Shown here piece after piece: positions 50,179 through 58,671 of a DNA stretch of 64,000 nt. Position numbers and translations under genes: made by a program. Source of the DNA: Trichomonas vaginalis G3 (Eukaryota; Parabasalia; Trichomonadida; Trichomonadidae). The notes below the pieces were generated by a model that was not told the origin of the DNA, searched no databases, and saw nothing but the letters and a program-made list of their open reading frames with translations. Position 1 is the stretch's first letter. Each line of letters opens with the position of its first letter. The stretch lies in assembly GCF_026262505.1 (NCBI RefSeq), contig NC_067203.1, forward strand, positions 16,876,392-16,940,391. Reading direction: 5' to 3'.

Positions 50179-51243
50179 CTATTTTCTTGGTGTTGTGGAA
50201 CGCTTCTTCTTTTTCTGGATAGCTTGTGTCGTTGTGAAATAATTTGTGTATAATTGAACGACTGGTTTCACTGGAATTTGCAAATCTGTATGTTGTTCTT
50301 TTGGAATTCTTGGTGATGACTCTGGTGTCTTTGATCTGGCTTTCATATTATTATAAGTATCGGTCCAATCGTATTTATAATCCCAAGCGAATCCTTGGCG
50401 AACAAAAAGTCTTCTAAACAAATCCCTTAGTGCAGTATACTTTGGTTCTTCTTCAAACTTCATTGCTCTGACAATCTCAAAGTATTCGATAAATTCAATC
50501 GGTAAACCCTTACAAAGAGTCTCGATTGATGTAGTTTCTTTCTTTTTCCTGATTTGCTCGTATTTTGCGTCACGTTCTGCTGCAGCACCAAGTCCCATCC
50601 ATGGTAAAGTGCCGGTTAATAAATAAATCCAAACATATCCGAGACTTTCCATGTCATCTCTACGAGAAGGTTCTGCACCATTTAGAACTGCAACAGAAGC
50701 ATAACGTGCAGTACCTGTAAGAGATTTATTTTCGGAGTATGCAACATGTTGGAGTGTATTAGAATCTCTATAGCGTTTTGATAAGCCGAAATCAATTACT
50801 ATAACGGTGGAGGATGATTTTCCACGCCCCATAACGAAATTGTCTGGTTTAACGTCTCGATGAATATAATCTTTTTTATGAATGAATTCAATTGCTGAAA
50901 TCATTTGAGTGGCTAACATAAGTACTGTTTTTAATGAAAATTTTTTGTATAATTTTAGTAAATCTTCAAGAGATTTGCCGCATAAATCCATAACGAGTAC
51001 GTTTTCGAATTTCTCTGTTCCGTAAAATATCGAATTAGGTATATTAATGCATCCAGCAAATACTTTGTAAAGCTTTGCTTCGTAAGGAAGTTGAGGCGCT
51101 GATGTTTTTGCATGTTCAATCTTCAAAGCTGCATGAATATTCTGTTCTAAATCTTCACATGCAAAGATCTGACCAAAACTTCCCTGACCGATTCTGCGAA
51201 TAAGCCGAAATCTGTTAAATAGGATATTGTGCGGCTTATTCAT
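50179..51243 (-). CDS. Casein kinase 1 family Ser/Thr kinase, 354 aa
   Basis: All catalytic elements are present: glycine loop IGQGSFG, AALKIEH lysine, HRDVKPDNFV catalytic loop, and DFGLSKRY. The CK1 signatures GTARYASVAVLNGAEPSRRD (in place of APE) and SLGYVWIYLLTGTLPWMGL are diagnostic. The kinase domain covers residues ~10-290; the C-terminal tail is basic and rich in S/T-P (SKTPESSPRIPKE, KKKKRSTTPRK), and could be autoregulatory. Widespread roles in trafficking, DNA repair and division; CK1 genes are numerous in trichomonads. Confidence 0.96.
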   Translation of the reverse strand: MNKPHNILFNRFRLIRRIGQGSFGQIFACEDLEQNIHAALKIEHAKTSAPQLPYEAKLYKVFAGCINIPNSIFYGTEKFENVLVMDLCGKSLEDLLKLYKKFSLKTVLMLATQMISAIEFIHKKDYIHRDVKPDNFVMGRGKSSSTVIVIDFGLSKRYRDSNTLQHVAYSENKSLTGTARYASVAVLNGAEPSRRDDMESLGYVWIYLLTGTLPWMGLGAAAERDAKYEQIRKKKETTSIETLCKGLPIEFIEYFEIVRAMKFEEEPKYTALRDLFRRLFVRQGFAWDYKYDWTDTYNNMKARSKTPESSPRIPKEQHTDLQIPVKPVVQLYTNYFTTTQAIQKKKKRSTTPRK

Positions 51244-51768
51244 AGAATTTATAAACTGCGGGACAAAATGTAAACTGACAAATAATAAATTTTATTTGGC
51301 ATATCAAAACTGCTGCTCCATCTGATCATTTATCGAGTTTCATGGTTCATTTAGGAGATACATTAACAAAAGCATAATCTCCCATCCTTTCATTGGATAG
51401 AACCTGAATGATATTTCAATATTGATTAAGAAAATTCACAAAATCTATTACAATGTTTGTTTTAGTCATTTTAATAGAATGCATATGCTTTTACTAGAAG
51501 CTGAGCGAATAATGGCTTTTTCAGAAAAAAATTTTCCCTTATATAATTCGAATATATTAAAAAAACTCAAACTATAAGACGGCGAAAATCTCGTGATTAC
51601 TCTGAAGAATGTTAGAATTCTTCTATTTAACTAAGAACACATTCGAAAATTATATTTGTCTTTTTATTAAGATAATTTATATATCCAAATAAATATCCGG
51701 ATGACTATTAATGAATACCTGAGAATATGATAAAACTTTTAGATTAAATTTAATAAAAATACGACAAC
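51244..51768. other. Intergenic between two minus-strand genes
   Basis: About 525 bases of AT-rich DNA carrying the promoter of the casein kinase gene and the 3' end of the shugoshin-like gene. No gene or structured element was recognised. Confidence 0.45.
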
Positions 51769-52467
51769 TTAGTATTTGAACTTTCTCTTGCTTGGAGTAT
51801 CGCGTGAATACCCACTTGGAAGGCTTGGTGTGGATCTTTCTTCCCCAAGAGAGAAAGCATATGGAGAATTTGGAGACAAAGCTTCTTTAAGGGTAGGTTC
51901 TTTGTAATAAACTTCCTTTCCTCTTCTTGTTCTCCTTGATGCAATGGAATCAACTGGTGTATCGACTGCAGATGACCTTCTTGATCTTTTTGGAGTTTTC
52001 TTTTCGACATATTCAGACGATGGCTCCACAATTGGAGTTTGTGGTGATTCTTGAAGAATTGTTGGTGTGGGAGGAAGTGCTCCAATTGTTGATAAATTAT
52101 CAACTTGATTTGTAAAATCTCTCTCACGAATTTGATCTCTAAATTCGCTCAGCACGGCCCATATATCTTCAATAACCTTTCCTGCCATCTCTTCTCTGGC
52201 CATGTTTTGATACGAGCCATTTAATTCATTAATTTGATCTTTAAGTTGTTGAGATCTCCTTTGTACTGAGTTGATCTTCTTCTGAAGATTGATTATTTCA
52301 ACTTGAGCAGCTCTTTTATCATTATGATACTTTTCACGAAGAGAAGAATACTTATCTTTTAGTAATGAGAGTTGTTCGGATTGCTTTTGCAGTAATGGTT
52401 GTTCTCTATTTAACGAATTAATATTTTCTGGGCGGCTATATCTTTCTGCCCCTCTACCACGCGACAT
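51769..52467 (-). CDS. Shugoshin candidate, 232 aa
   Basis: Minus strand, ATG at 52467. Residues ~19-95 form a coiled coil (LQKQSEQLSLLKDKYSSLRE; AAQVEIINLQKKINSVQRRS), the region that dimerises and binds PP2A in shugoshins. The middle is rich in S/T-P sites (PPTPTILQESPQTPIV). Residues ~174-199 read SIASRRTRRGKEVYYKEPTL, which matches the C-terminal SGO motif (R-R-x-x-R-x-x-x-x-V-x-Y-K-E-P-x-L) that binds phosphorylated H2A. Shugoshins protect centromeric cohesin. The combination and order of the two elements support the call; overall length is short for the family. Divergent with RPS7, ~325 bases away. Confidence 0.72.
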   Translation of the reverse strand: MSRGRGAERYSRPENINSLNREQPLLQKQSEQLSLLKDKYSSLREKYHNDKRAAQVEIINLQKKINSVQRRSQQLKDQINELNGSYQNMAREEMAGKVIEDIWAVLSEFRDQIRERDFTNQVDNLSTIGALPPTPTILQESPQTPIVEPSSEYVEKKTPKRSRRSSAVDTPVDSIASRRTRRGKEVYYKEPTLKEALSPNSPYAFSLGEERSTPSLPSGYSRDTPSKRKFKY

Positions 52468-52793
52468 AAGTAAATTTTGGGTGTTTATTAAATCTCATAA
52501 TCATCAATGAGTCAACCGCTTTTGCACTGAAGAGCAAAATATTAATACATTTCCTGCTTGGATTTTATTATTGTGGTGTGTTTATGATATTTAGCTCAAA
52601 AAATAAAAATTTAGGATAAATCTTCATGATTTTGTAATTGTAGTTTGAAAAGTATCAAATATGGTTTTAGTTGTGATTAAATATTTAATCATAATCAATA
52701 GTACGATTATGAAATATTTCTATCGGTGCATCACATCGATAAATAAGTGATCATAAAAGTGACGTTGAAGCGGTTTTGGTCGGCCTTTACGCA
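52468..52793. promoter_or_regulatory. Divergent promoter region of the shugoshin-like gene and RPS7
   Basis: Near the RPS7 end are AAAAGTGAC (52755-52763) and, abutting the ATG, TTGGTCGGCCTTTACGCA (52776-52793), which has a CCTTT element and resembles the sequences before the RPS23 and 14-3-3 ATGs. A TTG at 52776 in frame with RPS7 is part of this motif, not a start codon. Confidence 0.5.
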
Positions 52794-53297
52794 ATGGAGG
52801 CAATCAACGCCGCATTCAACGAAATCGCTGCTGGCAAGCCAGAACTTAAGGATCTTAAGATCGAATCCGTCAAGGAAGTTAAGGCTGACGGCGCAGCTGT
52901 TCTTGTTCTTACTGTTCCATACAAGCAGATCAAGGCTTTCCAGGCTGCTCAGGCCTCCTTCCTCCCAGACCTTGAGAAGAAGCTCAACGCTCAGATCTGC
53001 ATTGTTGGCAAGCACCGTGCTTTTCCAAAGACACCAGAGCACGGCCGCCGCTTCAAGGCTATCCGCAACTATGGCCGTACACTCCGCTCCGTTAACGATG
53101 CTCTCCTCGACGACCTTGTCTTCCCAACAGCTATTGTTGGCAAGCGCATCCACTACGATGTCAATGGCAAGCAAACAACAAGGGTTATCCTCGATAAGCA
53201 CGATGCTACACGTGTTGAGGAACGCCTTAATGGCTTTGCTGCTGCTTACAACCGCTTAACTGGCCTCGTCACAGTTTTCGAAGTTTCTCAGCAGTAA
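52794..53297 (+). CDS. RPS7: 40S ribosomal protein S7 (eS7), 167 aa
   Basis: From the ATG at 52794 the protein reads MEAINAAFNEIAAGKPELKD and contains eS7 landmarks: LVLTVPYKQIKAFQAAQASF, LEKKLNAQICIVGKHRAFPK, RTLRSVNDALLDDLVFPTAI, VGKRIHYDVNGKQTTRVILD and YNRLTGLVTVFEV. Eukaryotic RPS7 is ~190 aa; this one is shorter mainly at the N-terminus. Strong bias for C/G-ending codons marks high expression. RMI1 follows in the same direction after only 68 bases. Confidence 0.95.
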   Translation: MEAINAAFNEIAAGKPELKDLKIESVKEVKADGAAVLVLTVPYKQIKAFQAAQASFLPDLEKKLNAQICIVGKHRAFPKTPEHGRRFKAIRNYGRTLRSVNDALLDDLVFPTAIVGKRIHYDVNGKQTTRVILDKHDATRVEERLNGFAAAYNRLTGLVTVFEVSQQ

Positions 53298-53365
53298 AAT
53301 GGTGTTATTATGAAATAAAGTTTCATTTTTTTCAAAAAAGTGACATTACTTCCTTTCTCGTATTA

Positions 53366-54655
53366 ATGTCTACTGAAAATGAGATTCGGACAAGATTCAT
53401 GAGAGAAGGAATTAATCTTAAGGCTTCTTGGCTGCAAGAATTAATCGCAAATGGAGTTGCTACATATGAACAAATAAAAATCTTGTTTTTACAATCTAAT
53501 TTAGAGAATTCCGTCGAAACAAATAACGAATTCACACAGTTTAAGAATCCGAAAGTTACTATTTCCCAAGATTGTGTTGTCCAAGTTGAGGAAGTTGTAG
53601 ATATTTCTCTTCCTTCCGCTGAAAGAATCGAATTTCGACAAAATCCACAAGGAACATTGAAACTTCTACTTAGAAGTGGAGAATATCAATTCATTGGAAT
53701 CGAAAAAGAGAAATTTAACACAAATCAATTAAATACTTTCACTCAACCAGGAACAAAAATCAGAATAAAGAGCGGTACTCAGATGAGATATGGAGTTCTG
53801 TTCTTAACAAGTCAGAATTTTGATATAATAGGAGGAATTTGCAAAGAATTAATCGATAAACGAAAATACATTTATACAACAGGACAAAATACGTCAGCAG
53901 CCCAAAACAACAGACAACCGCAACCAAATACAGCGCCAAATCGGCAACCTCCTCCTTCAAATATTCCATCTCGAGAATCTGTACTTCCTCCACAATCTTC
54001 TCCACCTCCAGATCCGGATCCAATTGAAGAATTATCAGATGATCCACCTCCACAGCCTCAATCTTCTCCAATTCAAAAGAAAATTTTACAACCAAATTCC
54101 GCAATCGAAAAATCACCTAAAAGCGGATTTGAATTATCTTCTGATGATGAAGATATAGATTTCGACCTCAGCGATTCCCAAAATCCATCACCTACAAAAC
54201 CAAATCCCAAACCAATAGAAAAAGCCGAAGAACACGAAGTATACGTATCCCAACCAAATTACACACCAAAGTATGTGAACCAGACGAAGATATTTTCCAT
54301 AGATGAGCTTCAAAAAGCCGAAATGCAAGCAGGAAACGCTTATTTAGTTAACGCAAAGGTTGTTTCGATGCAGCATATCTTTATTAGCAATAACAAACTT
54401 AATACAAAAGCTGTAATTGAGAACGAAGGAACAAGAATGAGCGTAAATGTGAGTAACATTACTTTACTGAGGTTATTGGAAGTTAATTCACCTCAGGAAT
54501 ATATGGCCATGGATGATTCTATGATTGAAGAGAAAAGAGACATGTGTGCTCAAAATTTATTGTATCTTTCTCCTCCATTGTTGATTGTAGATCAAGGAGA
54601 GGTTGTTAATGGCTTACATTACGAATTATATGATTATATAGAATCTTTGTTTTGA
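53366..54655 (+). CDS. RMI1: RMI1 (RecQ-mediated genome instability protein 1), 429 aa
   Basis: ATG at 53366, with AAAAGTGAC at 53336-53344. Residues ~1-65 are the N-terminal helical domain (GINLKASWLQELIANGVATY, family pattern WLxxCxxxL). Residues ~68-165 are the RMI1/TDRD3 OB fold: VVDISLPSAERIEFRQNPQG, LKLLLRSGEYQFIGIEKEKF, PGTKIRIKSGTQMRYGVLFL, and NFDIIGG. A Pro/Gln/Asp-rich linker spans ~175-300, and residues ~310-429 look like the second C-terminal OB fold (AYLVNAKVVSMQHIFI). RMI1 joins Top3 and a RecQ helicase in the dissolvasome that removes double Holliday junctions. Having both OB folds resembles animal/plant RMI1 rather than the short yeast form. Confidence 0.87.
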   Translation: MSTENEIRTRFMREGINLKASWLQELIANGVATYEQIKILFLQSNLENSVETNNEFTQFKNPKVTISQDCVVQVEEVVDISLPSAERIEFRQNPQGTLKLLLRSGEYQFIGIEKEKFNTNQLNTFTQPGTKIRIKSGTQMRYGVLFLTSQNFDIIGGICKELIDKRKYIYTTGQNTSAAQNNRQPQPNTAPNRQPPPSNIPSRESVLPPQSSPPPDPDPIEELSDDPPPQPQSSPIQKKILQPNSAIEKSPKSGFELSSDDEDIDFDLSDSQNPSPTKPNPKPIEKAEEHEVYVSQPNYTPKYVNQTKIFSIDELQKAEMQAGNAYLVNAKVVSMQHIFISNNKLNTKAVIENEGTRMSVNVSNITLLRLLEVNSPQEYMAMDDSMIEEKRDMCAQNLLYLSPPLLIVDQGEVVNGLHYELYDYIESLF

Positions 54656-55567
54656 TTTATTGTTGTTTTTTTGTCTTGTAATCTAAATATGTGATTTATA
54701 TTCACACTCTTTTAATAAATATCTAGCATGATTATATGTATATAGATTTATGCCAATAAACTTCAGTTTTTGCATTGAAAATCTGCTTATATCTGAAAAT
54801 ATAATTTATTTCGTCAAGTTCTTTATCAACTAGGTGAATACATTGAAACTACACTAAAAATAAACAATAAACATCGTATTTAATTTTTGGAAAATTCGAG
54901 CTAAGTATAAAAATTTTGAAATTGTAATATCAAAAATTATAATTGTTATAATGAAAAATATTGCTATATTTGTAAAAAGCGAAAATGGAAGCAGGAGAAT
55001 AGAACTGCGTTGTTGTGATGTTATCATTTTTCTATTTTAAAACTCTAACTCAATATTTTGAATGATTATTTCAAAAAAATATCCAATAAATATGAACTGT
55101 AATCGGGCATATAATCAATACAAAAGACATAAAAGGTCCTCCATATATGATACTTGATAAATTAATATTTCTTAAAAATCAAATACTAAATTTCAACTGA
55201 CCAAAGGAAAATGCATATAGAGATAGCTTATATCAAGGAATAATTATGATTTTACTCATACCTATTTAAAAAAACAAATACTTTGGCCAATATAACAAAG
55301 CAAAAAACTTTTTTTCTACTCAATATCTTAACTCTCAGTTAACAAAAAGATGCCTCACTCACGTATCAACTAATAGCTAAACTTGAGTCACGAATAAAAC
55401 AATTTCGAGATTGAAAATGCTGCATAATTAGTGAGAATTTCGCATTTTGAATAAGTTGGCAGACTAGAATACGATACTCATCAAGAGCGTTCAGTAAACC
55501 TTAAACTCTTCTTTAACAGAAATTTGTCGACAGAAAATCTTATCAAATGTAAAGTTCACAATTGGCC
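54656..55567. other. Intergenic, 0.9 kb, nothing recognised
   Basis: AT-rich. It contains the promoter of the gene at 55581 at its right end (GTCACTTTT at 55568-55576). No coding-like stretch, RNA gene or repeat was seen. Confidence 0.5.
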
Positions 55568-55580
55568 GTCACTTTTTAAA

Positions 55581-55817
55581 ATGTTTCTTTTCCTGTTTTC
55601 TTTATTGATGATCAGTAGCCGTATCGCTGCTGAAAATTCAACATCAACAGCCCAATCATCAACAAATCAAATAAGCGATAAAGAAATTTTTATCATTGAT
55701 GGAATAATCCTTGGAATTGTTGTCACTCTTATCGTCGCATTTATCGTTAGCTACTTCATTCATCAAAACAAGCAGAAAGAGACAAGCTCTCAACCAATGC
55801 AGATGAATGCTTTATAA
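55581..55817 (+). CDS. Small type I membrane protein with signal peptide, 78 aa
   Basis: GTCACTTTT (55568-55576) ends four bases before the ATG at 55581, fixing the start; the frame is open further upstream but that extension would lie before the start-site motif and hide the signal peptide. Residues 1-17 (MFLFLFSLLMISSRIAA) are a cleavable signal peptide; residues ~18-36 are a short Ser/Thr/Asn-rich ectodomain with an N-glycosylation site (NST); residues ~37-60 are a membrane helix (IFIIDGIILGIVVTLIVAFI) and the rest a short cytosolic tail. Function unknown; such small stalk proteins may be surface-coat or trafficking components. Confidence 0.7.
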   Translation: MFLFLFSLLMISSRIAAENSTSTAQSSTNQISDKEIFIIDGIILGIVVTLIVAFIVSYFIHQNKQKETSSQPMQMNAL

Positions 55818-56191
55818 AAATGATAAATATACCTACATTTCAAGCACTAACCTTCCACTTGAATCTAATTCTTGACTTTAAAAGAAAGGACAGAAAATTA
55901 TGCTATATTTTCAATATTATCTTGTTTTATAGAATAAAATATTCTTAGTTTTTCAGACTTTGTTCATACTTAATCGACATCAATAGCCATATCATACATA
56001 TTGAATTTTTCCATTAAATAAGCTCCTTAAATTTGATAATTACTTAATATGAATAAAGTTTTATATAATAGCTATGATTTTCTAATGAAATTTAGCAGTT
56101 TAAGTTAAATTAAGTATGTTGTGAAACAAATATTTGATTATTTAACAAAAATACTTTTATTATTAAACATATATCTGAAACAATATTGAAT
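55818..56191. other. Intergenic between convergent genes
   Basis: AT-rich DNA downstream of the small membrane protein and of the full-length end (56192) of the ankyrin gene. Nothing recognised. Confidence 0.5.
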
Positions 56192-56341
56192 TTATGGTTC
56201 ATTCTCGCTTTCTGTTTCTTCTTCTGAAGTTGAAACATCTTCAGCGAGCATTTTTTGCTCTTCATTATATTTAATCAACAATTTTTTGATAGGACTTGCC
56301 AATTTTTGGTTCTTATCATGATTAAGATAATTAATTGCGCC
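56192..56341 (-). pseudogene. Untranslated C-terminal 49 codons of the ankyrin gene
   Basis: On the minus strand, directly after the TAA at 56344-56342, the same frame continues as GAINYLNHDKNQKLASPIKK and further to SEEETESENEP and TAA at 56194-56192. The text is coherent protein (end of an ankyrin repeat, a basic helix, then an acidic tail), so it was probably the original C-terminus before a nonsense change. Confidence 0.65.
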
Positions 56342-58330
56342 TTAAACATCTATTCCATCATGTTCAAGGAAGACTTTTATAGTATCCATATCATATCTTT
56401 TAGCTGAAATCATAAGTGGTGTTGCTTGTAATTCTATCGCTGTAATATTAGGCTCCAATCTGCCACTTTCAAACAATGCCCTAACAATCTCTTCTGAATT
56501 CATTGCAAAAACTGCACAATGCAATGGTGTGAATCCGCCTTCATCAATTGCATTTACATCAACATCTTCTTTCTCACAAAGTAATTTAACAACCGGAAGT
56601 GATCCACTTTTTGCTGCAATATGCAAAGGTGTAGACCCACTTAAATCCGGTTCATTATAATCAGCTCCATGATTAATGCATGCGTTAATAAACTCTACAT
56701 TCTGAGATGTTGCAGCATAATGAATTACTCTCGTTCCTTCTTCGTCAGCGTCATCAATATCACATCTCTCTAAGCAAGCTTCAAACAATGGTAAATTATT
56801 ACTTCCTGCAGCTAAATGAGCAATTGTTTGTCCTTCCTCGTTACGTATTGTTAAGTCAACTCTTTCATCTTTTGCAAGTAATAAGCAACATTCGTATTCA
56901 CCACTTTCATATGCACTCAAAATTGGAGTCATTTCTTCTTCATCTATTCTATTAACATCAATATCATTTCTTTCCAAAAGTAATTTCAAAATTTCTACAT
57001 GTCCATTACAAGCTGCATGACCAAGAGCAGTTAGTCCAATTGAATCGACACAATCCGCTTCTATATTATTGATTTCAAGCAATCTTTTAATTATTCCAAT
57101 ATAATTGTATTCAACTGCAAGCATTAGGGGTGTCATTCCATCAAGATCAACTGCATTAACATCAACACCATCCATAGATAAAATCATTTCAACATATGGC
57201 AATAATCCGGAAAGAACAGCAACATGAAGTGGTGTTCTTCCCTTATTATCTTGCAATGAAGCTCCTTTTTGAGTTTCCACACAAATCTTTGATGCATCAA
57301 AGTTTCCAAACTTAATTGCTGCATGCAAAACAGAACCAAAGTTTGGAAAGACCTGCTCGAAATCTGCATAATCATTCTCAACGAGCCAATAAAATAAATC
57401 TTTTTGATGGAACATTGCGGCAATATGCAAACAGCCTTCAAAAGTAAAATTATATTGTTGAAGGAGTGAGATGCATTGAACATTTCCTCCTGCAATTGCA
57501 TATTGAGCATGTATTGGCTCTTTGGTGACCATAGGATCTTTAGGAAGACAATTAACTAGGTAATATTGAACAATATTAAGTGAACCGCAGAACAAAGCGT
57601 AATCAAAAATACTTGGTGATTTGTTAATCTGAACAGTTGGCTCATAAACATTGAAAATAATCGTCTGATCCAGGCTGAATGTTGGAGTAATAAGACCTAT
57701 TCTAATTGCACTAAGATCATCATTTCTAACTGCATAATTAATACCATCTTTTACACCAAAATCTTCACGATATTGTTTCAATAAAGCCCAATCATTTGCT
57801 CTAATTCGATTGAAATTTGATATCCATTTTGGAAGAGATTCATCATATTGTTTCTTAATGGATTCAAATAATTCTGGTTTATATTTCTCTAGGTCTGGGC
57901 CAAGATATATAAACAAATTGAAATTATCATCTCTTTCAAAGAGTTCGTTCGTGAATAAAGGAATTAACTGATCAATAACATTTTCTTTTGGAATGTTAAG
58001 GAGATCTATAGTGTTAATAAAGAATATAACATTTTGAGTTGTTCTTCCGCTGAAAGGAGGAGAATTGTTTTTAAAATTTCGAACTAATATTTTAATTATT
58101 TCGTCAACAGGGAAAGGCTTAAGAATTAATTCAGCCAAAATTACAAATGATCCAATATTTTTAGGTCGAATATATGTGTTTTGGAGAAGAATTGAAATAA
58201 TTTGAGCAGGTCCATCATTTTTTCGATAAATTGAGGAATTGCGAATCCATTTGAAGGCTTCAACTATATTATCTTTATCAAGTGAATCTATTCTTAGCTG
58301 AAGCTCGCAATAATCTTGAATCAATTCCAT
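56342..58330 (-). CDS. Ankyrin-repeat protein, 662 aa, premature stop
   Basis: Minus strand, ATG at 58330. Residues ~1-230 are the helical N-terminal region (ELIQDYCELQLRIDSLDKDN and onward) with no catalytic motif. Residues ~235-662 contain about 12 ankyrin repeats (TPLHVAVLSGLLPYVEMILS; TPLMLAVEYNYIGIIKRLLE; TPLHIAAKSGSLPVVKLLCE). Unlike the repeats of the 12834 and 21422 genes these are diverse, so the protein is older and not recently expanded. The stop at 56344-56342 interrupts a repeat (VFLEHDGIDV) and the frame stays open for 49 more codons. Likely a cytosolic protein-binding scaffold. Confidence 0.88.
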   Translation of the reverse strand: MELIQDYCELQLRIDSLDKDNIVEAFKWIRNSSIYRKNDGPAQIISILLQNTYIRPKNIGSFVILAELILKPFPVDEIIKILVRNFKNNSPPFSGRTTQNVIFFINTIDLLNIPKENVIDQLIPLFTNELFERDDNFNLFIYLGPDLEKYKPELFESIKKQYDESLPKWISNFNRIRANDWALLKQYREDFGVKDGINYAVRNDDLSAIRIGLITPTFSLDQTIIFNVYEPTVQINKSPSIFDYALFCGSLNIVQYYLVNCLPKDPMVTKEPIHAQYAIAGGNVQCISLLQQYNFTFEGCLHIAAMFHQKDLFYWLVENDYADFEQVFPNFGSVLHAAIKFGNFDASKICVETQKGASLQDNKGRTPLHVAVLSGLLPYVEMILSMDGVDVNAVDLDGMTPLMLAVEYNYIGIIKRLLEINNIEADCVDSIGLTALGHAACNGHVEILKLLLERNDIDVNRIDEEEMTPILSAYESGEYECCLLLAKDERVDLTIRNEEGQTIAHLAAGSNNLPLFEACLERCDIDDADEEGTRVIHYAATSQNVEFINACINHGADYNEPDLSGSTPLHIAAKSGSLPVVKLLCEKEDVDVNAIDEGGFTPLHCAVFAMNSEEIVRALFESGRLEPNITAIELQATPLMISAKRYDMDTIKVFLEHDGIDV

Positions 58331-58671
58331 TAATGATTTATCGTCTTCTTAAGAATTGTAAATTGTGCGCTTTCAATTTTTTTCTGCTATCAACATTGTG
58401 ACCTCTGAATTTTGTTTTTTAATTTTTCGACTATTTTATCGGTGTTCATCACAATATCCTGATAAAATACTTAGTACTATGAATACACCTAGTATTAACC
58501 ACTGGAAGCTTAATTTAAAACAAATGAGAAAAGGTAATAAGTAAGTGTATCCTTAAATTGATATAAAAAATTAATTAAAAAACAGTAAGTTTTGTAATTC
58601 AGCTTATGAACATCAGCATAGAATAGTTAATAAAAAAAATTATAATTAAACAAATACAAGTGAATGTTTAA
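58331..58671. other. Intergenic, nothing recognised
   Basis: About 340 bases of AT-rich DNA between two minus-strand genes, containing the ankyrin gene's promoter. No start-site motif of the GTCACTTTT type was seen near its ATG. Confidence 0.45.

Noticed and set aside
55524-55580. Longer N-terminus of the small membrane protein
   Set aside because: Would start upstream of the Inr-like motif, with no in-frame ATG, and would bury the signal peptide.
12834-58330. CRISPR array or bacterial operon structure
   Set aside because: The repeats found are coding ankyrin or coiled-coil repeats, or transposon ends; genes are plainly eukaryotic.
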